45,025 nt of DNA. Source: Planctomycetota bacterium (GTDB lineage: Bacteria; Planctomycetota; Phycisphaerae; Phycisphaerales; SM1A02). The notes beneath the pieces are model-generated. The model did not search any database. It was not told the origin of the DNA and worked only from the letters and a program-made list of their open reading frames with translations. The position numbers were made by a program, and so were the translations under genes. The stretch covers positions 1 to 45,025 of the forward strand of contig VGXR01000015.1 of the NCBI GenBank assembly GCA_016873255.1. The letters run 5' to 3'. Within the stretch, counting starts at the first letter, position 1. The number at the start of each line of letters is the position of its first letter. Below, piece by piece: positions 30,390 through 39,196 of the stretch.

Positions 30390-30395
30390 AGTGTA
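30390..30395 (-). promoter_or_regulatory. thiC -10 hexamer TACACT with Shine-Dalgarno leader
   Basis: Minus-strand TACACT ends 24 bases before the thiC ATG, the same distance as at fumC. AAGGAG lies between hexamer and start. Confidence 0.5.
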
Positions 30396-30523
30396 GGAGG
30401 CGCCTCGAGCACGAACGTCACGGAGCCCGGCGATCCCACCTCGCGGAGGATTCCTGCTACATATTTGCAGGTCTCGAGCGGCGCAGCGCCAGCCACGGCG
30501 CAACGAATGGCCCGGAGGCAAGC

Positions 30524-30529
30524 TACAAT
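30524..30529 (+). promoter_or_regulatory. -10 hexamer TACAAT for the Lrp-type regulator
   Basis: TACAAT is the closest match to the sigma-70 -10 consensus in the window. It lies about 150 bases before the regulator ATG. No clear -35 is visible. Confidence 0.5.
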
Positions 30530-30678
30530 GCAGGGTCTGGTGTGTTCCGGGTTCCGAGGGGTCCCGAAGGACCGCCATCATGGCGTGCCCCGCGGGACGA
30601 TGGCAGGGGGACCGACGCACGCTCCGCGGCCCGCGGAGCGCAGAGCGCCGGGAACGCGTGCAAGTCCCGTGACCGCCG

Positions 30679-31617
30679 ATGCTCCGAAGCCCGCCCCGCT
30701 ACTCCGACCCGAACCTCTCGCCGCTCGACGACGCTGACCGCAAGCTTGTGTCCATGCTGCTTGCCGACGGTCGCGCCTCGGGCCGCGACCTCGCGCAGCA
30801 GACCGGCATTTCCGAGGCCAACGTCAGCCGACGCCTCGCGCGGCTGATCGAGGAGCGGTCGATCCGCATCGTCGGGTTCGTGGCGCCGGAGCTGCTCGGG
30901 CTGGAGGTGCAGTTCTCCACGTGGATCCGCGTGAAGGGGTGCGTGGACGAGGCGGCGAAGGACCTTCTGAAGCACCCGGAGTTTTCCTTCGTCACGGCGC
31001 TCTTCGGGCGCTGGGACCTGATCGCCTACGGCGTGGTTCCGAGCACCGAGGCGCTCGATGCGCTGCTCGACCGCTCCATCCGAGGCAACCCCAAGCTGCA
31101 CCGGACCAACACCGAGCTGGTGCTGGGCTTCCACGGGAAGAGCCCCACCGCGGGCGCGACCGCACGCGAGCTCGACCGAACCGACCGGCTCATCATCCGC
31201 GAGGTGCAGAAGGACGGGCGCATCTCCTTCACAGACATCGCGCAGAATGTCGGCATCTCCGCGACGAGCGCGGCGGACCGATTCCGCCGGCTGACCACGG
31301 ACGGCATCGTGCGCATCCTCACGCTTGCCGATCCGCCGCGCGTGGACCTGGGCGTCTGCGGACTCTGGGGCGCGGCCATCCGCCGGCCCGCCGCCGAGGT
31401 CATGGCCGAGCTCGCGAGGCTCCCGGAGCTCTCGTTCCTCTGCACGTTCTCCGGCGAATTCCCGGTGCACGGTGAGTTCCAGGCCCGTGACGGCTCGCAC
31501 CTCGACGAGCTCCGCGAGCGCATGCTCTCGGTGCCCGGCGTCGACGACGTGGAGCTCAACGTGCAGCGGCAACTCTACAGGCAGGAATTCGCCTGGGGCG
31601 CGCTCCCCGAGGCCTGA
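30679..31617 (+). CDS. Double Lrp/AsnC-family transcriptional regulator
   Basis: This 312-residue protein is made of two Lrp-like units in tandem. The first AsnC-type helix-turn-helix is at about 15-63 ([40 protein letters not shown]), followed by a ligand-binding RAM-like domain. The second helix-turn-helix is at about 165-213 ([40 protein letters not shown]), followed by a second RAM-like domain. Ordinary Lrp proteins have about 150-165 residues, so this is a fusion or internal duplication; such double proteins are known in other bacteria. Its effector is probably an amino acid. A serine/threonine dehydratase lies two genes downstream, and thiC is divergent, so either may be a target (inference). 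Confidence 0.9.
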   Translation: MLRSPPRYSDPNLSPLDDADRKLVSMLLADGRASGRDLAQQTGISEANVSRRLARLIEERSIRIVGFVAPELLGLEVQFSTWIRVKGCVDEAAKDLLKHPEFSFVTALFGRWDLIAYGVVPSTEALDALLDRSIRGNPKLHRTNTELVLGFHGKSPTAGATARELDRTDRLIIREVQKDGRISFTDIAQNVGISATSAADRFRRLTTDGIVRILTLADPPRVDLGVCGLWGAAIRRPAAEVMAELARLPELSFLCTFSGEFPVHGEFQARDGSHLDELRERMLSVPGVDDVELNVQRQLYRQEFAWGALPEA

Positions 31618-31628
31618 CGGGGCGCGGC

Positions 31629-31634
31629 TATCGT
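31629..31634 (+). promoter_or_regulatory. -10 hexamer TATCGT for the DinB-like gene
   Basis: TATCGT ends 7 bases before the ATG at 31642, in the 24-base gap after the regulator gene. Confidence 0.5.
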
Positions 31635-31641
31635 GCCGCGG

Positions 31642-32151
31642 ATGGACGCCATCTCCTCCATTCGTGACGCGCACGCCTGGCTCCGCTGGATGACCGGGCG
31701 CTCGCTCGATGCCGCCGCCGCGCTGCCGGACGCGGACTTCCGCCGCGAGTTCCCGATCGGCATCGGGTCGGTGCACGCGACGTTCGTCCACCTGGTGGGC
31801 GCCGAGCGCATCTGGATCGGCGTGCTCGAGGGCGATGCCACGGTGTCCATGCCGCCCGCCGGGGAGCTGCCCGACGCGGCGGCGCTGCGCGCGGCGTTTA
31901 TGCAGGTGCGCGCGCGCTGGGACGGGTACCTCGCGCGCCTCGATGCCGCGGAGGCGTCGCGAACGGTGTCGCGCGTGCGCGACGGCAAGGAGTTCCGGCA
32001 GCTCGCGTGCGATGCGCTCATGCAGGTGCCGACGCATGCGCTCTACCACAACGCGCAGCTCTCCTTCATGTTCCGGAGCATGGGCCACCAGCTGCCCGAT
32101 TCCAGCTGGATCCTCTGGGGACGCGAGCGGATCGCGCGGGCGGGCACGTGA
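31642..32151 (+). CDS. DinB-family (four-helix, metal-binding) protein
   Basis: This 169-residue protein has the DinB/DUF664 outline: a first helix with HAWLRWMTGRSLDA, the metal-site histidine in GSVHATFVHLVGAERIW, and a distal histidine in THALYHNAQLSFMFRSMG. Such proteins are thiol-transfer or isomerase enzymes acting with low-molecular-weight thiols, but many have no known function. The ATG at 31642 is supported by the hexamer seven bases upstream. Its stop overlaps the dehydratase GTG (GTGA), so the two genes are translationally coupled and may share a role. Confidence 0.85.
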   Translation: MDAISSIRDAHAWLRWMTGRSLDAAAALPDADFRREFPIGIGSVHATFVHLVGAERIWIGVLEGDATVSMPPAGELPDAAALRAAFMQVRARWDGYLARLDAAEASRTVSRVRDGKEFRQLACDALMQVPTHALYHNAQLSFMFRSMGHQLPDSSWILWGRERIARAGT

Positions 32152-33131
32152 GCGCCGGTGCCGGGCCCTACGCCGTCTCGGCGGCGGACGTGACCGCGGC
32201 CGCGGCCCGCATCGCGCCGCATGTCCTGCGGACGCCGGTGCTTCCCTGCCCTGCGGTCGGCGAGCGGTGTGGCCGCGAGGTGCTCCTGAAGATGGAGTCG
32301 ATGCAGCGCACGGGGAGCTTCAAGATCCGCGGCGCAACCAACGCCGTGCGCTCCATTCCCGACGCGGACGCGCCGCGCGGGGTGGTCACGCACAGCTCGG
32401 GAAACCACGCGCTGGCGCTCGCGGTGGCCGCTGCGGCGCGCGGCATGCCGGCGCACGTGGTGATGCCGGCAAACGCCTCCGCCGCCAAGCGCGCCGCGGT
32501 GGAGCGAGCGGGGGCCGCGGTGGTGACCTGCGGCAACACCGGCGCGGAGCGCGAGGCCGCGGCCGCCGAGGTCGAGCGCTCCACCGGCGCGACGATGGTG
32601 CCGCCCTACGACCACCCGTGGGTGATCGCGGGCCAGGGGACGATCGCGCTCGAGGTCCTGGCGCAGGTGCCCGAGGCTGCCACGCTGGTGGTGCCGGTGG
32701 GCGGCGGCGGGATGATCTCGGGAATCGCCGTGGCCGCGCGCGCCCTGCGGCCGGACCTGCGCATCGTGGGCGCCGAGCCGGAACTCGCGGGCGATGCCGC
32801 GGAGAGCCATCGAACCGGCACGCGCGCGCCGCAGCGGCCGCCCGTGTCGGTCGCTGACGGGCTGCGGGCGGCGCTCGGCGAGCTCACGTTCCCCATGGTG
32901 CGCGACCTCGTCGACGACATGGCGCTGGTCTCCGAGGGCGAGATCGTCTCCGCGATGCGGCTGGCGTTCGAGGAGGCGAGGCTGGTCATCGAGCCGAGCG
33001 CGGCGGTGGGCATCGCGGCGCTGCTCGCCGGCCGCGTCGGGGGCCGCACCGACCGCCCGGTGGCGTGCATCGTGTGCGGCGGCAACGCGGACCTCGCACG
33101 GCTGCCGTGGCTCGTGCCTGCAGGCGCGTGA
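32148..33131 (+). CDS. PLP-dependent serine/threonine dehydratase or serine racemase
   Basis: This 327-residue fold-type II PLP enzyme carries the Schiff-base lysine K59 in TGSFKIRGATNA, the substrate loop SSGNHALAL, the phosphate-binding GGGGMISG and the C-terminal CGGNADLA. There is no C-terminal ACT domain, so it is the short, catabolic type like TdcB or serine racemase, rather than biosynthetic IlvA. It converts threonine or serine to the oxo-acid plus ammonia, or racemises serine; the sequence alone does not decide. The GTG start overlaps the DinB stop. It is convergent with the secreted protein at 33138 (6-base gap). Confidence 0.9.
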   Translation: MSAGAGPYAVSAADVTAAAARIAPHVLRTPVLPCPAVGERCGREVLLKMESMQRTGSFKIRGATNAVRSIPDADAPRGVVTHSSGNHALALAVAAAARGMPAHVVMPANASAAKRAAVERAGAAVVTCGNTGAEREAAAAEVERSTGATMVPPYDHPWVIAGQGTIALEVLAQVPEAATLVVPVGGGGMISGIAVAARALRPDLRIVGAEPELAGDAAESHRTGTRAPQRPPVSVADGLRAALGELTFPMVRDLVDDMALVSEGEIVSAMRLAFEEARLVIEPSAAVGIAALLAGRVGGRTDRPVACIVCGGNADLARLPWLVPAGA

Positions 33132-33137
33132 CCGTCG

Positions 33138-34184
33138 TCAGCCCCAGGCCGCGAGCATCAGCCCGAGGTCGAACCCGTTCACGGTGCCATCGCGGTTCAG
33201 GTCTGCGCCGCTGGGCTGGCCGTTGGTTCCCCATGCAGCAAGCAGCAGGCCGAGGTCGAACCCGTTCACGGTGCGGTCGCCGTTCAGGTCGCCGAACACC
33301 GGCTGCAGCGTGCCGAGCGCGACGATCGAGCTGCTGCCGGTGGTGGCCGACGTGCCGTCGGAGAATGTGCCGCTCATCAGCAGGTTGGCGGTGGCGCCGG
33401 GCGGCAGGATGGTCGGCAGCGCGAACGGCATGTTCACGAGCGGCGCCGGCGCGGGGACCGGCACGGTCTCGTTGACGGTGCCCTGCGAGGTCAGCGTGGC
33501 CTGGTCGCCGCTGAAGGTCGCGGTGCCGGTCATCACCACGCTGCCCGGGGAGGTGATGGTGAACGGAGCGCCGAGCGCGGTGCCCTCCACCGTCACGTTC
33601 ACGGGGACGGTCACGGCGAACGACCAGGACCCGTCGGCGTTGGCGGTCGCGGCGCCGATGGCGGGGCCCGACTGGACGGCATTGGCCATGGTGAGCGCAC
33701 CGCTGTCGAGCGGGGCGTCGAAGTTCGACACGCCGATGAACGTGGAGCTCGGCGCGAACGTGCGGAATAGGGAGTAGGTCAGCGTTATCCGCGTCTCGAT
33801 GGTGCCGCCCTGCGCACCGAGCGCGTTGAGCGCAAGCCCAGTGACCTCCACTGCCCCGGTCGCGCGGTCGAGCCCGAAGACGTAGGAGCCGGTCGGGTTG
33901 GTGTTGGCGATGACGGCACGCGGGCGCACGACCGAGGTGAACGGGATCGCCACGTTGCCCGACCCGCCGAACAGCCCCGGGCGCGTCTGCGTGCCGGTCG
34001 GGTTCGTCACGGCGTCGTAGTTGCCGATCCACGTGCCGACGAGCGGCAGCTGGATCTGCGTGGTCTGGCTGTAGGTGCTGGTCGGCGCGATGGTGCACGC
34101 CCAGCGGTCCGTGGCCCCGAATGCGGGGGCCACGGCACACAGCGCGGCAGCGGCGAGGAAGTGTCCGATTCGGGCGTGCGCCAT
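33138..34184 (-). CDS. Secreted protein with dockerin-like C-terminus, function unknown
   Basis: This is a 348-residue protein. A signal peptide (MAHARIGHFLAAAALCAVAPAFGA) precedes a threonine/glycine-rich beta body (GTWIGNYDAV, GLDRATGAVEVTGLALN, WSFAVTVPVNVTVEGTALG) and a proline-rich linker (VPVPAPAPL). The last 51 residues are two calcium-loop units, DLNGDRTVNGFDLG and DLNRDGTVNGFDLG, each ending LLLAAWG-like. They resemble type I dockerins; in planctomycetes the same tag is very common on exported proteins and need not mean cellulosomes. The ATG at 34184 gives the signal peptide and has TACTTT six bases upstream. No enzyme family is recognised. Confidence 0.85.
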   Translation of the reverse strand: MAHARIGHFLAAAALCAVAPAFGATDRWACTIAPTSTYSQTTQIQLPLVGTWIGNYDAVTNPTGTQTRPGLFGGSGNVAIPFTSVVRPRAVIANTNPTGSYVFGLDRATGAVEVTGLALNALGAQGGTIETRITLTYSLFRTFAPSSTFIGVSNFDAPLDSGALTMANAVQSGPAIGAATANADGSWSFAVTVPVNVTVEGTALGAPFTITSPGSVVMTGTATFSGDQATLTSQGTVNETVPVPAPAPLVNMPFALPTILPPGATANLLMSGTFSDGTSATTGSSSIVALGTLQPVFGDLNGDRTVNGFDLGLLLAAWGTNGQPSGADLNRDGTVNGFDLGLMLAAWG

Positions 34185-34190
34185 GAAGAG

Positions 34191-34196
34191 AAAGTA
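34191..34196 (-). promoter_or_regulatory. -10 hexamer TACTTT for the 348-residue secreted protein
   Basis: Minus-strand TACTTT ends 6 bases before the ATG at 34184. Confidence 0.5.
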
Positions 34197-34279
34197 GCAC
34201 GGATTCCAACGAAAGCGAACACCCGGGGCGCGGCGCCGGCGCGTCCCCCGCCGCGATGCGCACGTCCGCGGAAAACCGC

Positions 34280-36625
34280 TCAGGACGGGGTCCAGGCCCC
34301 GAGCAGCAGCCCCAGGTCGAACCCGTCCACCGTGCCGTCGCCGTTCAGGTCGGCCGGGCCAGGCTGGCCCCACCCGCCGAGCAGCAGCCCCAGGTCGAAC
34401 CCGTTGACCGCCCCGTCGCCGTTCAGGTCGCCGGGCACGCCGCACCCGCTGCAGGACAGCGCCAGCCAGTAGCGGAGGCCGTCGAAGCCGGGAACGGGCG
34501 GCGGGTCATCGGGCGGGGGCGGGTTGTCGGGGTCGATGTCGGTGCACGGCTGACCGCCGCGCACCGGGCCCACGTCCTGGCCCAGCGTCAGCACCGCGTA
34601 CCACGGTCCGCCGTCGATGCACGCATCGAGCACGATCGGCGCGCAGCGCCCGCCGAACGCGGTGCGCTCCACGGAGAGCGGGCCGGCCATGTCGCCGCGC
34701 ACGAGGTGCAGTTCCGCGGGGAACTCCGCGTCCACCGTGAGCTGCACGCGCCTCGGGCCGCCGCTTCCCAGCGCATACCAGTCCCCGTCGCGCGGGGCGC
34801 CGGTGGTGCACGTGCCGGTGAAGACCTGCCCGCACGCGATCGGCTGCGACTCGCCATTGCGCGTGGCGCCGTCGTTGGTGCGCCGGTAGCACGGCTCGGC
34901 CTCGTCGATGGCGCCTGCGGGAACGGTCACGGTGCACGGCGGGAGGCCGCAGAGGGCGGCGACGCGTGCCACGCACACCCAGTCCCACGTGGCGCCGTCG
35001 CAGTAGCCGTCGAGCGGGGTGACGCGCTCGCAGCACGCCGGATCCTCGCAGCCCGGATCATCGTGCACGGTGTCGCACGCCCCGTAGGAGGGGCAGACCA
35101 GGCCATTGCACTCCGTGTCCGCGAGGTCCGCGCACATCTGGTCCCACGCCGTGGCGCAGCACTCCGGGTTGATCTTGCAGACGGCCTCGCAGCACGGGGT
35201 CGTGAAGCAGCCGGGCGTCGGATGCGGCTCGTCGCAGCGGCCGCCGGCGCCCTGCGGGCCGCATGCCGCGGGCGGGCCGAACGCGCTGCCGGCGTGGGCG
35301 CCGTCGCGCGGCTCGGGGCCGGCGCCCGCCAGCATCAGCGCCACCTCGCACGAGGGCGACGGCCCGTGCGAGAAGCTCGCGCGGGGCGGCGGACCGGCGG
35401 GTGGGCCGTCGCCTGCCCCTGCGAACGAGAAGCACGCACGGAGGTTGCGGTAGCCGAGCGCCCAGTGCCCGGCGATGTCCGCGATCACGATGTCGGTGTC
35501 GCAGTCGGCGTCGAGGTTCGCGCACAGGAATGCGCGCCCGAATGCGGCGTAGTCGAGCTGCCCCGCGGGCATGAACGCCACGGTGCCGCCCGTGCTCACG
35601 TTGCGCCACAGGAACACGTTTCCCGGGAGCGCGGTGCTCGTCACCGCGTCCAGCCTGCCGTCGCCGTCGAAGTCGCCCAGCTCGCCGGCCCAGTGGTACC
35701 CGGCGCCGTTGGGCGCGGATGCCACGAGCACGCGCTCGGCGAAGCCGCCGGCGCCGTCGTTGCGGAACACCACCAGCGGCTGCGCGCCGGTCGAGTTGAG
35801 GAGCGGCGCGAGGATGTCGACGTCGCCGTCGTTGTCGACGTCACCGAGGTCGAACGACACCACGGCCGGTCGCGTCACCCCGGGGAAGTCGGGCGCCATC
35901 CATGCACGCGGAGGCGCGAACGTGCCGCCGGGCCGGCCCATGAACACGTCGAACCTGCGCGTGCCGATGCAGCCCACCACCAGGTCGGTGCGACCGTCGC
36001 CGTCGAGGTCGGCGGCGAGCGTGTCCTGCGGCCCGGGCAAGCCGCCGCTCCAGGCATCCACGCGCAGCCGCTGGCGCACGGCGAAGCTGCCGAGCCCGTC
36101 GTTGGCGAGGATCGCCACGTGCTCGCTGCCGTAGAAGGTCACTGCGAGGTCCGGGTCGCCGTCGCCGTCGAAGTCGCCGCCCGCCATCGAGCGCGGCTCG
36201 CGGTCGAAGCGCACGGGCGCATCCGGGACCATGGCCCCGCCCGCGCCGCGCCGCAGCACCTGCAGCCGCCCGCGGTACGAGCGGATGGCAAGCACCAGCT
36301 CCTGCGCGCCGTCGCCGTCGATGTCCATGGCGATGGCGTCGTCGGTCTGGCCGTCGACCTGCAGCGTCCGGATGGCACCGAAGCTGCCGTCCGCGAGGAT
36401 CGGCGCCCAGTTGAGGAGGCCATCGGCATCGCGACCGGTGAGGAGCAGGTCCTGGCGCCCGTCGCCGTCCATGTCGAAGAGCCGCACCCGCGTCGGCGCA
36501 TGGCCGGGCGTGCAGTCCACGTACACGGGCTCCGCCTCGAACGCGAGCTGTGCGTGCACCGCATGCGGTGCCGCGCAGAGGGCGGCGAGGGCGGCGAGGC
36601 GGAGGTGGCGCTGGAGTCGGTTCAT
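34280..36625 (-). CDS. Secreted FG-GAP/VCBS propeller protein with Cys-rich and dockerin-like domains
   Basis: This is a 781-residue protein. After a signal peptide (ending PHAVHA), residues about 40-400 hold repeated calcium-binding loops such as DMDGDGRQDLLL, DIDGDGAQELVL, DFDGDGDPDLAV, DLDGDGRTDLVV and DVDNDGDVDIL, the FG-GAP/VCBS pattern of an integrin-like beta-propeller. Residues about 430-560 are cysteine-rich, with PGCFTTPCCEAVC and CCATAWDQMCADLA, a repeat typical of Phycisphaerales exported proteins. Residues about 735-781 are two dockerin-like loops. Adhesion or matrix binding is the usual guess for such proteins. The ATG lies 12 bases after the stop of the protease gene, so it probably belongs to that operon. 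Confidence 0.9.
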   Translation of the reverse strand: MNRLQRHLRLAALAALCAAPHAVHAQLAFEAEPVYVDCTPGHAPTRVRLFDMDGDGRQDLLLTGRDADGLLNWAPILADGSFGAIRTLQVDGQTDDAIAMDIDGDGAQELVLAIRSYRGRLQVLRRGAGGAMVPDAPVRFDREPRSMAGGDFDGDGDPDLAVTFYGSEHVAILANDGLGSFAVRQRLRVDAWSGGLPGPQDTLAADLDGDGRTDLVVGCIGTRRFDVFMGRPGGTFAPPRAWMAPDFPGVTRPAVVSFDLGDVDNDGDVDILAPLLNSTGAQPLVVFRNDGAGGFAERVLVASAPNGAGYHWAGELGDFDGDGRLDAVTSTALPGNVFLWRNVSTGGTVAFMPAGQLDYAAFGRAFLCANLDADCDTDIVIADIAGHWALGYRNLRACFSFAGAGDGPPAGPPPRASFSHGPSPSCEVALMLAGAGPEPRDGAHAGSAFGPPAACGPQGAGGRCDEPHPTPGCFTTPCCEAVCKINPECCATAWDQMCADLADTECNGLVCPSYGACDTVHDDPGCEDPACCERVTPLDGYCDGATWDWVCVARVAALCGLPPCTVTVPAGAIDEAEPCYRRTNDGATRNGESQPIACGQVFTGTCTTGAPRDGDWYALGSGGPRRVQLTVDAEFPAELHLVRGDMAGPLSVERTAFGGRCAPIVLDACIDGGPWYAVLTLGQDVGPVRGGQPCTDIDPDNPPPPDDPPPVPGFDGLRYWLALSCSGCGVPGDLNGDGAVNGFDLGLLLGGWGQPGPADLNGDGTVDGFDLGLLLGAWTPS

Positions 36626-36637
36626 GGCATCACGGGC

Positions 36638-39196
36638 TCACGGCGCGGCGCGCCGGGCGATCATCTCGTCGACCTTCGCCAGCCGCTGCCGGTGGCGCTC
36701 CACCGACGGCTCGAGCTTGGTGAGCGCCTCCACGTGCAAACGCGCGGCCTGGAGGTCACCTGCCTCGACGGCGATCGCCGCCGCGAACTCGCGCGTGGCG
36801 GGGTCATACGCCTCGATTCTCGCCGCCCGCGTCGCGTGTTCAAGGGCCTGCTTCGGATTCCTGCGGAAGCGCTCGATGCGGGCGAGTTCCTTGGCGAAAT
36901 TCGCGTCGTTATCGGATGCTTCGTCGAGCGCCTCGAGGTGCGGGACCGCCGCGGCACGGTCGCCTGCGTCGAGCGCGGCCTTCGCGAGCACGCGATGCGG
37001 CCAGGGGTCCGCCGGCCGGATGGAGGAGTACTTCGCAAGCCGCGCGGCGGCTTCGGGCCCGGGTGCGGCATCGTCCTTGAGCGCGCGCCGCAGCCAGAGC
37101 TCGAGCAGGTCCGGGTGGTCCGGGTGCTTCGCAAGCAGCGCCGCGAGCTGCGCATCGTCGATGCGCACCGGACCCGTGGACGCATCCTCGCCGTCGACCT
37201 TCCGGCCCGTCCGGATCTCCTCCACGAAGGTCGCCATCGACGGCTCGGCGAGCATCCCCCACGCGCGCGCGTCGCGCAGCGCGTGCGCGCGGAAGCGCCG
37301 CATGAACTCGTCGCGGCCGATGCCGAGGACCTCGGCGAACGCCGCCTGCTCGCGCATGCCGTCGCGGTAGCGCGCGAGCAGCTCGAGCACCTTGGCGCGC
37401 CCCCACTCCTTCTCGATGAACTCGACCATCCACGCGCCCTGCGCATAGGCCTGCGCGCGGTCGGTCTTGCGCTTGGGGCGCACGAACGCCACGTTGATCG
37501 CGTCGAGGTCGAAGAGCGCGTCGGTGTCGAGCGCCTGCGCCAGGAGCTGCACGGTGTCCCACGTGCGCGGCCTGCCCTCGAGCCGGGTGGCCAGCGCCTC
37601 GGTGAACCAGTGCGGGATGCGGTTGCGCGTCTGCTCGAGCGACACCGTGTGCACGAACTCGTGCCGCAGCACCGCGAGCCAGTCGTACGTGCCGAGGTGG
37701 AGCTGCGGCGCGCCCTCGCGCGGCGCCTCGAGCGCGATGAGCGGGCCCGTGCTCGCCGCCATGGTGTGGATCCACGGCATGCCGGTGATGCGCACCGCGA
37801 GGCTCTTGTGGTCGGGGTGCAGCTCGATCACGGTCGGCTGCGCGGGCACGTACCCGAGCCACTCGGTGACGTCGCCCTGCATGGCATCGAGGGCCTGCGG
37901 CATCCAGGCCGCAAGCGCCTCGTCGATCCCCGGCTTGCACCGCACCACGAAGTGCTTCCCCTCGAACCGCCTCCATCCGGCGAGCATCTCCACGAGCGTC
38001 AGGCTGTGGCGGGCGCGCTGGTCGTAGGGGTCGAGCTCGGTTGCCTTGCGCAGCGCGGCCATCGCCTCGGTGTCGCGCCCGGACTGCATCTCGAGGAGGC
38101 CGAGCTCCGCGATCGGTGCGCTCCAGCCCGGTGCCCGGCGTGCGGCCTCGGCGAGGAGCGCCGCGGACTCCTCGTACTGACGCGACGACGCGAGGAAGCG
38201 GCCCGCCTCGTACGGGCCGAGCGGCGAGCCGGGCATGAGGCGATCGAGCTCGGCAAGCTGCGCCTGCATCGCGGGGAAGTCGAAGCGCGTGCCGGTGGCC
38301 GCCGCGCGCAGGGCCAGCGCCTGCCGCTGCTCGGGCAACGCGGCAAGCAGCGGCTCGAGCGCCTTGGACGCCGCGTCCGGGTCGCGCGACTGCAGCGCGG
38401 CCTCGGCATCGAGGAGCGCGGCAAGCGGATGACCGGGTGCGATGGCGCGGAGCATCGCGGACGCGCGGCGCGCGCCGTCGAAGTCGAAGGTCATCACGCA
38501 CACCCGGCCGAGCAGGAAGATCGCCTCGGAGGAGCGCAGGTCGCGCGCCAGCGCCTCCTGCAGCGCCTGCACGCCGTCCTCGAAGCGGTCCTTCTCGACC
38601 AGCAGGCGTCCCTCGAGGAGCCGCGGGCGCGGGTCGCCCTGGTCCTGGTCACGCAACGCCGCAAGCCGGTCGAGCATCGACTGCCACTCGGCGGCCGGTC
38701 GTCCCTCGAGCCGCGCGAGGAGCGCCGCGGCCTCGACCGCATCCATGCGCGCATCGCGCCCGGCGCCATCGCGGGTGCCGCCTGCCACGGCCGTGCGCGC
38801 GGCGACGATGGCCTTCTCCCGCGCGCCCTGCATGTCGAGGGCCAGCGCGCGCAGCAGTGCCGTGCGCGTCCCGGCGGCATCGCCGAGCAGCGCGAGCGCC
38901 TCCGCAGGACGGCCTGCGTGCAGCAACGCCTCGGCACGGAGTTCGGCGGGCGCGGCGGCATCGGCGAGTGCCGCGGCGCCGAGGTCCCACCGTGCCAACG
39001 CGGCGCGCGCGCGATCGGCGGGCGTGCGCAGGTCGCCGTCGTCCCAGATCCCGTGCCGAAGCCGGAGCGCAGCGCGCTCGTCGTCGGTGAGCGCGGCGCT
39101 CTGCAGGGCCACGCGCACGGATGGCGCCAGGTCGAGCTTGTCGGGCACGGCCTGCGCGAGCACCGCAGCCGCGAGCGCAACCGCGGCGGCAATCAC
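36638..39196 (-). CDS. Secreted TPR-containing gluzincin metalloprotease
   Basis: This is an 852-residue protein. The GTG start overlaps the previous stop (GTGA) and begins a hydrophobic signal-like stretch (IAAAVALAAAVLAQA). The N-terminal half is TPR-like (ALARDLRSSEAIFLLGRVCV, DTEAMAALRKATELDPYDQR). A zinc-protease motif follows: H512, E513 and H516 in LRHEFVHTVSL, with E533 in HWFTEALATRLEG, an HExxH-x16-E gluzincin pattern like peptidase MA/M1 and DUF1570 proteins. A second TPR-like tail (AKAALDAGDRAAAVPHLEAL) ends it. It may cleave extracytoplasmic proteins; the target is unknown. It is the middle gene of a run with a LolA-like protein and the propeller protein. Confidence 0.85.
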   Translation of the reverse strand: MIAAAVALAAAVLAQAVPDKLDLAPSVRVALQSAALTDDERAALRLRHGIWDDGDLRTPADRARAALARWDLGAAALADAAAPAELRAEALLHAGRPAEALALLGDAAGTRTALLRALALDMQGAREKAIVAARTAVAGGTRDGAGRDARMDAVEAAALLARLEGRPAAEWQSMLDRLAALRDQDQGDPRPRLLEGRLLVEKDRFEDGVQALQEALARDLRSSEAIFLLGRVCVMTFDFDGARRASAMLRAIAPGHPLAALLDAEAALQSRDPDAASKALEPLLAALPEQRQALALRAAATGTRFDFPAMQAQLAELDRLMPGSPLGPYEAGRFLASSRQYEESAALLAEAARRAPGWSAPIAELGLLEMQSGRDTEAMAALRKATELDPYDQRARHSLTLVEMLAGWRRFEGKHFVVRCKPGIDEALAAWMPQALDAMQGDVTEWLGYVPAQPTVIELHPDHKSLAVRITGMPWIHTMAASTGPLIALEAPREGAPQLHLGTYDWLAVLRHEFVHTVSLEQTRNRIPHWFTEALATRLEGRPRTWDTVQLLAQALDTDALFDLDAINVAFVRPKRKTDRAQAYAQGAWMVEFIEKEWGRAKVLELLARYRDGMREQAAFAEVLGIGRDEFMRRFRAHALRDARAWGMLAEPSMATFVEEIRTGRKVDGEDASTGPVRIDDAQLAALLAKHPDHPDLLELWLRRALKDDAAPGPEAAARLAKYSSIRPADPWPHRVLAKAALDAGDRAAAVPHLEALDEASDNDANFAKELARIERFRRNPKQALEHATRAARIEAYDPATREFAAAIAVEAGDLQAARLHVEALTKLEPSVERHRQRLAKVDEMIARRAAP

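Larger units (their letters stand above)
30366..30678. other. thiC / lrp-type divergent intergenic region
   Basis: These 313 bases hold the thiC ribosome-binding site and -10 hexamer at one end, a small CCTGC/GCAGG hairpin near 30451-30469 with an AT-rich loop (tacatattt), and the TACAAT hexamer at 30524-30529 of the regulator gene, which would leave a leader of about 140 bases. No conserved riboswitch sequence, RNA gene or small reading frame was recognised. Confidence 0.5.

Noticed and set aside
30366-30470. TPP riboswitch upstream of thiC
   Set aside because: The conserved THI-box segments are absent on the minus strand and the promoter-like hexamer leaves too short a leader.
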